From an uncultured Opitutia bacterium (lineage in GTDB: Bacteria; Verrucomicrobiota; Verrucomicrobiia; Opitutales; UBA953): a DNA stretch of 8,963 nucleotides. Within the stretch, counting starts at the first letter, position 1; each line of letters begins with the position of its first letter. A program made the translations under genes and the position numbers. Below are positions 1-6,157 of the stretch, piece after piece. The stretch lies in the NCBI GenBank assembly GCA_903957465.1, contig CAJBPJ010000329.1:1-8963 (forward strand), read 5' to 3'. The notes beneath the pieces were generated by a model, which was not told where the DNA came from, searched no databases, and was given only the letters and a program-made list of their open reading frames with translations.

Positions 1-59
1 CTCGCTACGACTATTTCAACCGGGTGCGTGAGTTGTCCAAGCAAACTGGACTCTTATAA
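1..59 (+). CDS. C-terminal end of an unidentified protein (partial)
   Basis: The frame starting at base 3 is open from the window edge to a TAA at 57-59 and reads RYDYFNRVRELSKQTGLL. The other two frames are less gene-like: frame 2 hits a stop early, and frame 1 gives an unconvincing composition. The short piece looks like a charged amphipathic protein end, but it is too short to assign to a family. It would converge on the alcohol dehydrogenase gene, leaving 55 bases between the two stop codons. That it is a real gene end is an inference from plausible composition and a hairpin right at the stop codon; the sequence upstream of the window would settle it. Confidence 0.5.
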   Translation, partial: RYDYFNRVRELSKQTGLL

Positions 60-76
60 AGGCGTATCCACGCCTT
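59..76. terminator. Hairpin between convergent genes (possible terminator)
   Basis: AAGGCGT and ACGCCTT form a perfect 7-bp stem around a 4-base loop (ATCC). The stem begins on the last base of the TAA stop of the upstream partial gene. On the + strand no T-run follows. On the - strand, serving the alcohol dehydrogenase gene, the stem is followed by a weak TTTAT. It could end transcription from one or both sides, but it is not a textbook intrinsic terminator. Confidence 0.4.
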
Positions 77-114
77 GCGCGTTCGGATTGGTGATTGCCT
101 CTATCAGCGGGGCT

Positions 115-1167
115 TTAGGCCAGCGTCTTCATATCAATTACGAAGCGGTAGCGCACGTCCTGCTTCAGCATGCGCTCCCAGGCTTCATTTACCTTCTGCA
201 TCGAAATCATTTCGATGTCTGAGACAATTCCGTGCTGCGCGCAGAACTCGAGCATCTCTTGGGTCTCGGCGATACCACCGATGCCTGAACCTGCGAAACT
301 ATGACGGGGTAAGATGACGCTGAAAGGGTGAACGGGTAATGGGTTCTCAGGCACACCGACCAAGCAAAGGGTGCCATCGAGTTTGACCAAACCGATGTAC
401 TCATTGATGTCGTGTTGAGCGGAGACGCAATCGAGTACAAAGTCGAGCGATGCAGCGTGCTTAGCCATCGCTGCTTTATCCTGCGAGACCACGACCTCAT
501 GCGCACCGAGGCGGAGACCGTCGGCGACTTTTGATTCTGAAGTGGTAAAGAGTACGACGTGGGCACCGAATGCACGGGCAAACTTTACGCCCATATGGCC
601 GAGTCCGCCGAGGCCGACGATGCCAACCTTTTTGCCCGGGCCGACTTTCCAGTGACGAAGGGGAGAGTAGGTTGTAATACCCGCGCAAAGCAGCGGCGCA
701 GTCGCAGCCAGATCGAGTTCCTTGGGCACGCGCAGTGTGAAAGCTTCGTCGACAACCACGTGGCTCGAGTAGCCACCAAATGTGTGGCCACCGAGATGTT
801 TGTCGGGACTATTGTAGGTGAAGGTTGCCCAGTTGTGGCAGTATTGCTCAAGGCCAACTTGACAGTTCGGGCACGTGCGGCACGAGTCGACCATGCAGCC
901 GACGGCAGCGTGATCGCCGACTTTATGTTTGGTGACCTTGGATCCTATCTTAGTTACGCGACCGACAATTTCGTGACCAGGTACGCAGGGATAGACGGTA
1001 TTTTTCCACTCGTTACGCGCCTGGTGGATGTCGGAGTGACAGACGCCACAAAAGAGGATCTCAATCTCGATGTCAGTTTCGCCTGGCTCGCGCCGAGCGA
1101 TGTCCATCGGTGCGAGGGGGTTCTTGGCAGTGGGGGTTCCGAACGCGCGGACAGTCATAGTGCTCAT
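115..1167 (-). CDS. Zinc-dependent NAD(P) alcohol/aldehyde dehydrogenase, YahK / cinnamyl-alcohol-dehydrogenase family
   Basis: A 350-residue medium-chain dehydrogenase that should interconvert primary alcohols and aldehydes, most likely with NADP(H), in the cytosol. Visible catalytic-zinc ligands are C40 (in CGVCHSD), H65 with E66 (in PGHE) and C161 (in LLCAGITTYSPL). The structural zinc lobe is C96, C99, C102 and C110. The Rossmann loop is GLGGLGHMG at 185-193, followed by TTSES near 208-212, a serine-rich stretch that in this family usually favours NADPH. The length and the end motif RYRFVID agree with E. coli YahK, which I recognise by sequence. The start is uncertain. ATG at 1167 gives MSTMTVRAFG; ATG at 1158 lacks three residues; a TTG at 1206 would add 13 residues of low similarity and lies in a palindrome. 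None has a clear ribosome binding site. The gene is divergent from the bio operon; no biotin role is evident. Substrate cannot be read from sequence. Confidence 0.93.
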   Translation of the reverse strand: MSTMTVRAFGTPTAKNPLAPMDIARREPGETDIEIEILFCGVCHSDIHQARNEWKNTVYPCVPGHEIVGRVTKIGSKVTKHKVGDHAAVGCMVDSCRTCPNCQVGLEQYCHNWATFTYNSPDKHLGGHTFGGYSSHVVVDEAFTLRVPKELDLAATAPLLCAGITTYSPLRHWKVGPGKKVGIVGLGGLGHMGVKFARAFGAHVVLFTTSESKVADGLRLGAHEVVVSQDKAAMAKHAASLDFVLDCVSAQHDINEYIGLVKLDGTLCLVGVPENPLPVHPFSVILPRHSFAGSGIGGIAETQEMLEFCAQHGIVSDIEMISMQKVNEAWERMLKQDVRYRFVIDMKTLA

Positions 1168-1188
1168 AATATAGCTGTATGGTGAGGG

Positions 1189-1208
1189 GTTTGCCCTTCT
1201 GGGCAAGC
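1189..1208. repeat. Short perfect palindrome in the divergent promoter region
   Basis: TTGCCC (1191-1196) and GGGCAA (1201-1206) are exact inverted repeats around a TTCT loop. A U-G and a G-C pair can extend the stem to 1189-1208. It lies between the dehydrogenase start and the putative biotin operator. It could be an operator half-site pair for the dehydrogenase, a hairpin in its leader, or chance. Confidence 0.4.
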
Positions 1209-1216
1209 GGCAGCCA

Positions 1217-1248
1217 CCGTTAACCTAGTCTCACTTCAGGCTTAACAA
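1217..1248. promoter_or_regulatory. Putative BirA (biotin repressor) operator upstream of bioA
   Basis: The left arm CCGTTAACC (1217-1225) and right arm GCTTAACAA (1240-1248) are separated by 14 bases. The known bacterial BirA box is TTGTwAACC, a spacer of about 14-16, then GGTTwACAA. The arms here match the TTGTTAACC/GGTTAACAA form at 7 of 9 and 8 of 9 positions. The right arm ends 22 bases before the bioA ATG, where such an operator is expected. A weak promoter-like pair, TTAACC (1220-1225) and TTAACA (1242-1247) spaced by 16, would sit inside it, so repressor binding would block polymerase. Function is inferred from match and position; no birA gene is in the window. Confidence 0.62.
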
Positions 1249-1270
1249 TGGGCCATAGGGCGTCCACCTT

Positions 1271-2647
1271 ATGGGCATGCCTCAGCCGCCCTTAGCGGTC
1301 GCGTCGAACGTCGACGCCGTGGATGCCGCCGACCAGCGGCATGCCTGGCATCCTTTTACCCAGATGCAGGAGTACGTAGGTAACCCCCGTTTGCATATAG
1401 TACGTGCCGAAGGTTGCTGGCTAATCGACCACGAGGGACGCCGCTACCTCGATGGCAATGCCTCAGTCTGGACGAATGTCCACGGACACAATGATCCTGA
1501 TCTTAATCAAGCTCTCCGCGACCAACTTGATGCTGTTGCGCACGTCACACTACTCGGCCTTAACCACCCGACCGCCTCTGCGCTTGCTGAGCAACTCGCC
1601 GGATTAACGGGCGGGGCGCTTCCGCGTTGCTTCTATACCGACAATGGTTCCAACGCCATCGAAGTCGCACTCAAACTATCATTCCAATACTGGCAACTTG
1701 TCGGCAAGCCGACCAAGCGCGGTGTGATCAGTTTCACTGGCGCCTATCACGGTGATACCTTTGGTACCATGTCGGTGGGCGACCGCGAATCTTTCCATGA
1801 GCGCTTTGCGCCCTGGATGTTTTCTGCTGAGCGCATAGCCGCGCCGATTCATAGCGAGTGTGCCGACAAGGTCGCAAAATCTGATGCAGCCGCATCACTT
1901 CGCTCGCTCGAAGTTTTGCTGACGCGCGATGCTGCTCGCATTGCTTGCGTCATTCTCGAACCACGCGTGCAAGGTGCTGCAGGTATGGTTCAGCAACCTG
2001 CCGGTTTTGTGCGTGCGGTCTCCGAGCTTTGTCGTCGATACGAGGTCCATCTCATTCTCGATGAAGTCTTCACTGGTTTCGGTAGGGTAGGTGGCTTAAC
2101 GGTCGCAGAGGCAGAAGGTGTCACCCCAGATTTTCTCTGCCTCGCGAAAGGCTTGGCCGGAGGCTACTTGCCGCTCGCTGCAACTTTGACGTCAAACGCC
2201 ATTCATGACGCTTTCCTTGGTACTTTCACCGAAGGGCGCACTTTTTTCCACGGACACACCTTTTCAGGTAATCCACTTGGCTGCGCGGTGGCACTTGCCT
2301 CACTCCGCAAGCTGCGTCCTCTGATTGCCTCGGGCCGCCCAGCTGAGAGCGCTAAGGTCATCGGCCAAGGCCTGCTCTCCGAGTTTGCCGCTGATCCGCA
2401 CGTCCGTGGCGTTCGACAACTCGGTCTAACTGCAGCGGTCGACTTCGCTGCTCCCGTTGGTGCGCCCTCTTGGTCAGCTGATGCCCGCATCGGCTACCGT
2501 ATCTGCCTTGCCGCTCGACGCCATGGCTTAGCCATCCGTCCCCTCGGCGACTCCGTCCTGATTGTGCCGCCAATCTCTATTAAGCCCGACGAAGCTAAAC
2601 ATCTTGTCTCTGCCCTGCGCAAAGCAGCCAGCGAAGTCCTATCCTAA
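1271..2647 (+). CDS. bioA: 7,8-diaminopelargonate (DAPA) aminotransferase BioA
   Basis: A 458-residue class III PLP aminotransferase that converts 8-amino-7-oxononanoate (KAPA) to DAPA, the third of four ring-assembly steps. Signatures in order: WHPFTQM (26-32); DGNASVWTNVHGH (61-73); DNGSNAIEVALK, the phosphate-binding region (124-135); GAYHGDTFG (157-165); LEPRVQGAAGM (229-239); LILDEVFTGFGR with cofactor Asp264 (261-272); the PLP lysine K293 in LAKGLAGGYLP; HGHTFSGNPLGCAVA (327-341); and RPLGDSVLIVPP (423-434). Length is normal for the family. ATG at 1271 has only a weak AGGG-like site upstream; ATG at 1277 (residue 3) is an alternative. First gene of the operon, behind the putative BirA box; bioB starts 29 bases after its stop. 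Several segments resemble the Bacillus subtilis enzyme, which uses lysine as amino donor, more than the E. coli S-adenosylmethionine-using one, so the donor is uncertain. Confidence 0.96.
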   Translation: MGMPQPPLAVASNVDAVDAADQRHAWHPFTQMQEYVGNPRLHIVRAEGCWLIDHEGRRYLDGNASVWTNVHGHNDPDLNQALRDQLDAVAHVTLLGLNHPTASALAEQLAGLTGGALPRCFYTDNGSNAIEVALKLSFQYWQLVGKPTKRGVISFTGAYHGDTFGTMSVGDRESFHERFAPWMFSAERIAAPIHSECADKVAKSDAAASLRSLEVLLTRDAARIACVILEPRVQGAAGMVQQPAGFVRAVSELCRRYEVHLILDEVFTGFGRVGGLTVAEAEGVTPDFLCLAKGLAGGYLPLAATLTSNAIHDAFLGTFTEGRTFFHGHTFSGNPLGCAVALASLRKLRPLIASGRPAESAKVIGQGLLSEFAADPHVRGVRQLGLTAAVDFAAPVGAPSWSADARIGYRICLAARRHGLAIRPLGDSVLIVPPISIKPDEAKHLVSALRKAASEVLS

Positions 2648-2676
2648 ACCGCCCTTATTACTTTTTTAATCAACTC

Positions 2677-3756
2677 ATGAAAACAAACCTCAACGAAGCT
2701 CGCGCTCTCTACGATTTGCCGCTCAACACGTTGCTCTTCCGCGCCCAGCAAGTCCATCAAGCCCATCAAGATCCCGCGGGCGTACAGCTCTGTACGCTAA
2801 AGTCGATTAAGACCGGTGCCTGCCCTGAGGACTGCGCGTATTGTCCGCAGTCCGTGCACCATAATACATTCGTTGAAGCCGAGGCTTTAATGGAAACGGA
2901 AACTATTCTGGTGGATGCCCGACGCGCAAAGGCTGGCGGGGCAACCCGCTTTTGTATGGGCGCTGCTTGGCGTCGCGTAGCGGAAGGTAAACAATTCGAT
3001 AGCGTTCTGCAGACAGTCGCAGGCGTAAAATCGCTCGGCCTTGAAGTCTGCTGTACGCTCGGGATGGTTACTGAGCCACAAGCTAAGCGACTCAAGGATG
3101 CTGGGTGTGATGTCTATAACCATAACCTCGACACCTCGCGTGAGCATTATTCTAAGATTATTACAACGCGCAGTTACGACGACCGTCTACAAACACTTTC
3201 CAATGTCCGTAAGGCCGGACTTGAGGTCTGTTCGGGCGGTATCATTGGCATGGGTGAAACAGTCGACGACCGTCTGAAGATGCTCGTCGAACTCGCAGTG
3301 ATGGATCCTCAGCCCGACTCCGTACCCATCAATGCCCTTGTTGCTGTCGAGGGTACGCCGCTCGCAGGCCGTCGATTTGTTGATAGCATTGAGTTTGTGC
3401 GCACGGTGGCCGTTGCACGCATCCTTATGCCCAAGGCAATGGTTCGTCTCTCGGCTGGCCGGGGTAATATGTCCGACGAAACCCAAGCGCTCTGCTACCT
3501 CGCAGGTGCCAACTCAATCTTCCTCGGCGAAAAACTTCTGACTACAGGCAATCCAGATATCGAAGAAGATATGAACTTAATGAAGCGACTGGGTCTTCAC
3601 CCGTTGCACCCCGATGAGGCCCGCCGTGTTCATAAGGGCGAAATTAAGCCTGACCAGGCTAAGCCTGCGCCCTGGCCTAATCCTGCCGAACTCGCACCTG
3701 TTGTTGCTGAAGGCGATGACGAGGGCTGTGGTTCCGGCTGCGGCTGTAAGCTCTAA
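2677..3756 (+). CDS. bioB: Biotin synthase BioB (radical SAM)
   Basis: A 359-residue radical SAM enzyme that inserts sulfur into dethiobiotin to make biotin. The [4Fe-4S] cluster motif is CPEDCAYC with C49, C53 and C56. The ligands of the auxiliary [2Fe-2S] cluster are all present by comparison with E. coli: C93 (RFCMGAAWR), C125 (GLEVCCTLG), C185 (LEVCSGGIIGMGE) and R257 (VRLSAGR). YNHNLDTS (147-154) is also conserved. The core ends near residue 330 and is followed by a Pro/Ala-rich linker and a tail ending GDDEGCGSGCGCKL with three extra cysteines (C351, C355, C357). This tail is not in E. coli BioB (346 residues). The ATG at 2677 gives the expected N-terminus, but no Shine-Dalgarno sequence is visible in the AT-rich gap behind bioA. 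bioD follows after 9 bases. Confidence 0.97.
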   Translation: MKTNLNEARALYDLPLNTLLFRAQQVHQAHQDPAGVQLCTLKSIKTGACPEDCAYCPQSVHHNTFVEAEALMETETILVDARRAKAGGATRFCMGAAWRRVAEGKQFDSVLQTVAGVKSLGLEVCCTLGMVTEPQAKRLKDAGCDVYNHNLDTSREHYSKIITTRSYDDRLQTLSNVRKAGLEVCSGGIIGMGETVDDRLKMLVELAVMDPQPDSVPINALVAVEGTPLAGRRFVDSIEFVRTVAVARILMPKAMVRLSAGRGNMSDETQALCYLAGANSIFLGEKLLTTGNPDIEEDMNLMKRLGLHPLHPDEARRVHKGEIKPDQAKPAPWPNPAELAPVVAEGDDEGCGSGCGCKL

Positions 3757-3765
3757 GTTTTTATC

Positions 3766-4392
3766 TTGGCCACGATTTTCGTCACAGGATCTGATACCGG
3801 CGTGGGTAAGACCCGTGTCGCCGGTTGGATTGCACGTGCGTTATCAGCGCGTGGTGCGACACAAGTTGTTAAACCCGTTGAGAGTGGAGTGGCCATGGGA
3901 CGTCCCGCGGATGCCCTTGCCGCTGCTGGCGATTGGGCAAGTGCCCATACGCTCGTGGCGCTTCCGCTCCCGCTTGCACCACTGGCAGCAGCAGCACAGG
4001 CAAACGTGCGCTTAAGTCTCCCGTGGTTGACTGGACTTTATACTAAATTGCCAGCGACCAAACACCGCGTGATCGAGGGTGCGGGTGGTATTGCTGTACC
4101 CATAGATCCGCTCGGTAAGGACTGGGCGGACTTTATCGCCGCTATCCGACCTGACCTCGTTGTTGTAGTCGTCGATGACCGTCTGGGTGCTATCAACCAA
4201 GCACGCTTAGCTGCCGACTACCTCGCTGCTCGTCACGCTGGCTCTGTCGGTATCTGGCTCAACGCAGCGCATACTACACCCGATCCCGCCGTTGCATTGG
4301 CTAATCGCGAGGGCATCTGCGATGTTGGCTTAGTTTTAATTGGAGAGTCATCGTTTGGTGCCCACAAGCCGGAGAAAATGGAACTACCATGA
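3766..4392 (+). CDS. bioD: Dethiobiotin synthetase BioD (TTG start)
   Basis: A 208-residue ATP-dependent carboxylase that closes the ureido ring of DAPA with CO2, giving dethiobiotin. Seen: P-loop GSDTGVGKT (8-16), KPVESG with the substrate/ATP lysine K36 (36-41), VIEGAGGIAVP (102-112) and DDRLGAINQARL (137-148), the equivalent of the family's KLGCINHA region, and GIWLNA (162-167). The length is slightly shorter than the E. coli enzyme (about 225). The start must be TTG at 3766: the same frame has the bioB stop nine bases upstream with no ATG or GTG between, and the P-loop begins at residue 8, where the family expects it. No ribosome binding site precedes it, so translation is probably coupled to bioB. 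The stop overlaps the bioF start as ATGA. Confidence 0.94.
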   Translation: MATIFVTGSDTGVGKTRVAGWIARALSARGATQVVKPVESGVAMGRPADALAAAGDWASAHTLVALPLPLAPLAAAAQANVRLSLPWLTGLYTKLPATKHRVIEGAGGIAVPIDPLGKDWADFIAAIRPDLVVVVVDDRLGAINQARLAADYLAARHAGSVGIWLNAAHTTPDPAVALANREGICDVGLVLIGESSFGAHKPEKMELP

Positions 4393-5534
4393 AGGACCGC
4401 GTCGACCAACGTCTACGTGAGGCACTTGCAGCCCGCGAAGCTGCAGGGCTCTTGCGTAAAACTACCGCACGTCCATCTACTGACACGCTTACCAATCTCG
4501 CGGGCAATGATTACCTCGACCTTGCGCACGACCCTGCAGTGCTCATTGCCGCGGCGGAAGCACTGCATACCTGGGGTGCGTCGGCATCAGCCAGTGCACT
4601 CGTTACTGGCTATACTGAGTTACATGCGAAGCTCGAAGAGACGCTCGCCGCTTGGTATGGCTATCCGCACGCACTGCTAATGAATTCTGGTTATGCGGCT
4701 AATGGCGCAGTACTTGGACAGCTCCCTAAGCCCGGTGATGTTGTTTTGGCTGATCGACTCATTCACGCTAGCATGGTTAATGGCATTCTTGCCTCAGGGG
4801 CACGCCTCCGACGCTTTGCGCACAACGACCTTGATGCCCTCGAGCTGATGCTCGTTGAAGAGTCTGCACGCGACGGAGCTATCTTTGTTGTTACGGAGAG
4901 TATCTACTCCATGGACGGTGATGCGCCTGACTTACCTAGACTTACAGCGCTTCGCGCCCGTCATGGCTTTGTGTGGATTCTCGACGAAGCCCATGCAACA
5001 GGTTGGCACGGAGCAACCGGTTCTGGTTTGCAGGAAGAGCAGGGCTGTCGCGCTGCTGCAGACGTCGTAGTGGGCACGCTCGGTAAGGCGCTTGGTTCGC
5101 AAGGAGCTTATGTGCTTTGTCACAATCCTGACATTCGCGCGACGCTGGTGAATCTCGCTGGTGAATTTGTTTACTCAACGCACCTTGCCCCGCCCGCGGT
5201 TGCCGCCGCCTTGGCTGCAATTAGCCGCACGCGCGAACTTTCATTGGATCGTCCGCGCTGGCATAACCTTTCACGTGAATGGAGAGAGGGTCTCAGTGAA
5301 GCTGGTTTTTCAGTGCCGAGCGGACATTCTCCCATCATCCCGATTGTGATGGGTGACGCGGTCCGTACGCTGAAAGTCGCCGAAGGCCTTCGTGCTGCTG
5401 GGTTCCTAGTTGCCGCTATACGCCCGCCAACAGTTCCTGACGGCACGGCACGCGTTCGTATTTCTTTACACCGGAACATAACAGAGAATACGCGCGCAGG
5501 GTTTATCGCCGCACTGAAGGGGCTAAACTTATGA
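4389..5534 (+). CDS. bioF: 8-amino-7-oxononanoate synthase BioF
   Basis: A 381-residue alpha-oxoamine synthase that condenses pimeloyl-ACP (or pimeloyl-CoA) with L-alanine to give KAPA, the first ring-assembly step. Recognised segments: NLAGNDYLDLA (36-46), GASASASALVTGY (63-75), LIHASMVNG with H126 stacking on PLP (124-132), SIYSMDGD (171-178), LDEAHATG with D199 and H202 (198-205), TLGKALGSQGAYV with the PLP lysine K233 (230-242), and RPPTVPDGTARVRISL (345-360). The length matches E. coli BioF (384). It starts inside the bioD stop (ATGA) and its own stop overlaps the next start in the same way, so it is translationally coupled on both sides. The nearest purine-rich site (GGAG at 4371) is rather far from the ATG. 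Confidence 0.96.
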   Translation: MKDRVDQRLREALAAREAAGLLRKTTARPSTDTLTNLAGNDYLDLAHDPAVLIAAAEALHTWGASASASALVTGYTELHAKLEETLAAWYGYPHALLMNSGYAANGAVLGQLPKPGDVVLADRLIHASMVNGILASGARLRRFAHNDLDALELMLVEESARDGAIFVVTESIYSMDGDAPDLPRLTALRARHGFVWILDEAHATGWHGATGSGLQEEQGCRAAADVVVGTLGKALGSQGAYVLCHNPDIRATLVNLAGEFVYSTHLAPPAVAAALAAISRTRELSLDRPRWHNLSREWREGLSEAGFSVPSGHSPIIPIVMGDAVRTLKVAEGLRAAGFLVAAIRPPTVPDGTARVRISLHRNITENTRAGFIAALKGLNL

Positions 5535-6157
5535 TGATTGGCTGGGTAGGTGGCTGGGGAATTTCACCTGCGGAACTCCGTCCGCTGGCAGAGGCCCATG
5601 CGCCCCATGCACAGCATGTCCTACTCGCACCTATTCCAGGTGCTGCAGAAGCTGCTGCGGATTGCCACGCAGTCGTGGCGTGGTCATTCGGTGCACACAG
5701 AGTTTTGGAAGCAGCTTCGCGCGGAGTGCGTTTTCCAGGCAAAGTTTTACTCGTCGCGCCCTTTACGTCATTTTGTAGCGAAGATGGTAGCTGTGGGAAA
5801 ATTTCGCGTACCCAAGTGCAATGGCTGGTGCGTCAACTACGCCAAGATCCCCTCGCCGCCTTGGCTGATTTTAGGGTGCGGGCAGGTCTTGAGCCAACTG
5901 TTGTGGGTGACGAATTGCCTTACGCTCCGGAATTACTCGAAGAGGGCTTGGCGCGTTTAGCAGAGCCTGCGAGTGCGGGTCTGATTGCTTATGCCCGTCG
6001 CGGTTTGCCCGATGGCTGGGAAGCTTACGTGGGCGACAACGACGCCTTGCTGCACGCGGAAGGTGTTGTGGATGCCATTAAAGGGTGTGCGTGCGTCGAA
6101 GGTGCCAGTCATAGGCTTTCTGAGTTTCTAGTAAAGGAGGACGGTCATGCGCTTTAA
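5531..6157 (+). CDS. BioG/BioH-like alpha/beta-hydrolase, probable pimeloyl-ACP methyl ester esterase
   Basis: A 208-residue protein that probably hydrolyses pimeloyl-ACP methyl ester to pimeloyl-ACP, ending the BioC-primed chain elongation. Seen: an N-terminal WVGGWG (5-10), a nucleophile elbow VVAWSFGAH with S52 (48-56), a lid-like segment 78-120 whose layout recalls the E. coli BioH cap (a serine/cysteine-rich turn, then an amphipathic helix with paired Gln/Arg, then a DF helix), GDND with D169 or D171 as candidate acid, and GASHRLSEF with H194 as catalytic His. Ala replaces the first Gly of GxSxG, as in the BioG family. The size suits BioG, and the slot between bioF and bioC is where BioG lies in Bacteroides-type operons. 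AAGGGG (5517-5522) is a fair ribosome binding site; ATG at 5534 is an alternative start. Family is an inference from context and catalytic triad, so I give no symbol. Confidence 0.8.
   Translation: MMIGWVGGWGISPAELRPLAEAHAPHAQHVLLAPIPGAAEAAADCHAVVAWSFGAHRVLEAASRGVRFPGKVLLVAPFTSFCSEDGSCGKISRTQVQWLVRQLRQDPLAALADFRVRAGLEPTVVGDELPYAPELLEEGLARLAEPASAGLIAYARRGLPDGWEAYVGDNDALLHAEGVVDAIKGCACVEGASHRLSEFLVKEDGHAL
6133..6140 (+). promoter_or_regulatory. Strong Shine-Dalgarno sequence for bioC
   Basis: AAAGGAGG ends six bases before the bioC ATG, close to a perfect match to the 16S rRNA tail. It lies inside the last codons of the esterase gene and fixes the bioC start at 6147. It is by far the best ribosome binding site in the window. 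Confidence 0.85.

Noticed and set aside
28..317. Two small open frames on the + strand over the end of the dehydrogenase gene
   Set aside because: Both overlap the dehydrogenase coding region or the convergent gap and show no start signals or motifs.
559..1185. Open frame of 208 codons on the + strand within the dehydrogenase gene
   Set aside because: It lies wholly antisense to a well-supported dehydrogenase with all zinc ligands, and the translation has no recognisable motif.
2662..2667. Run of six T between bioA and bioB, as in a terminator or attenuator
   Set aside because: No stem-forming sequence precedes it and bioB follows after only 29 bases in total, so it is more likely just an AT-rich spacer.
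5550..5960. Open frame of 136 codons overlapping the esterase gene in another frame
   Set aside because: The esterase frame has a catalytic triad, a start coupled to bioF and a stop coupled to bioC; the other frame has neither motifs nor coupling.
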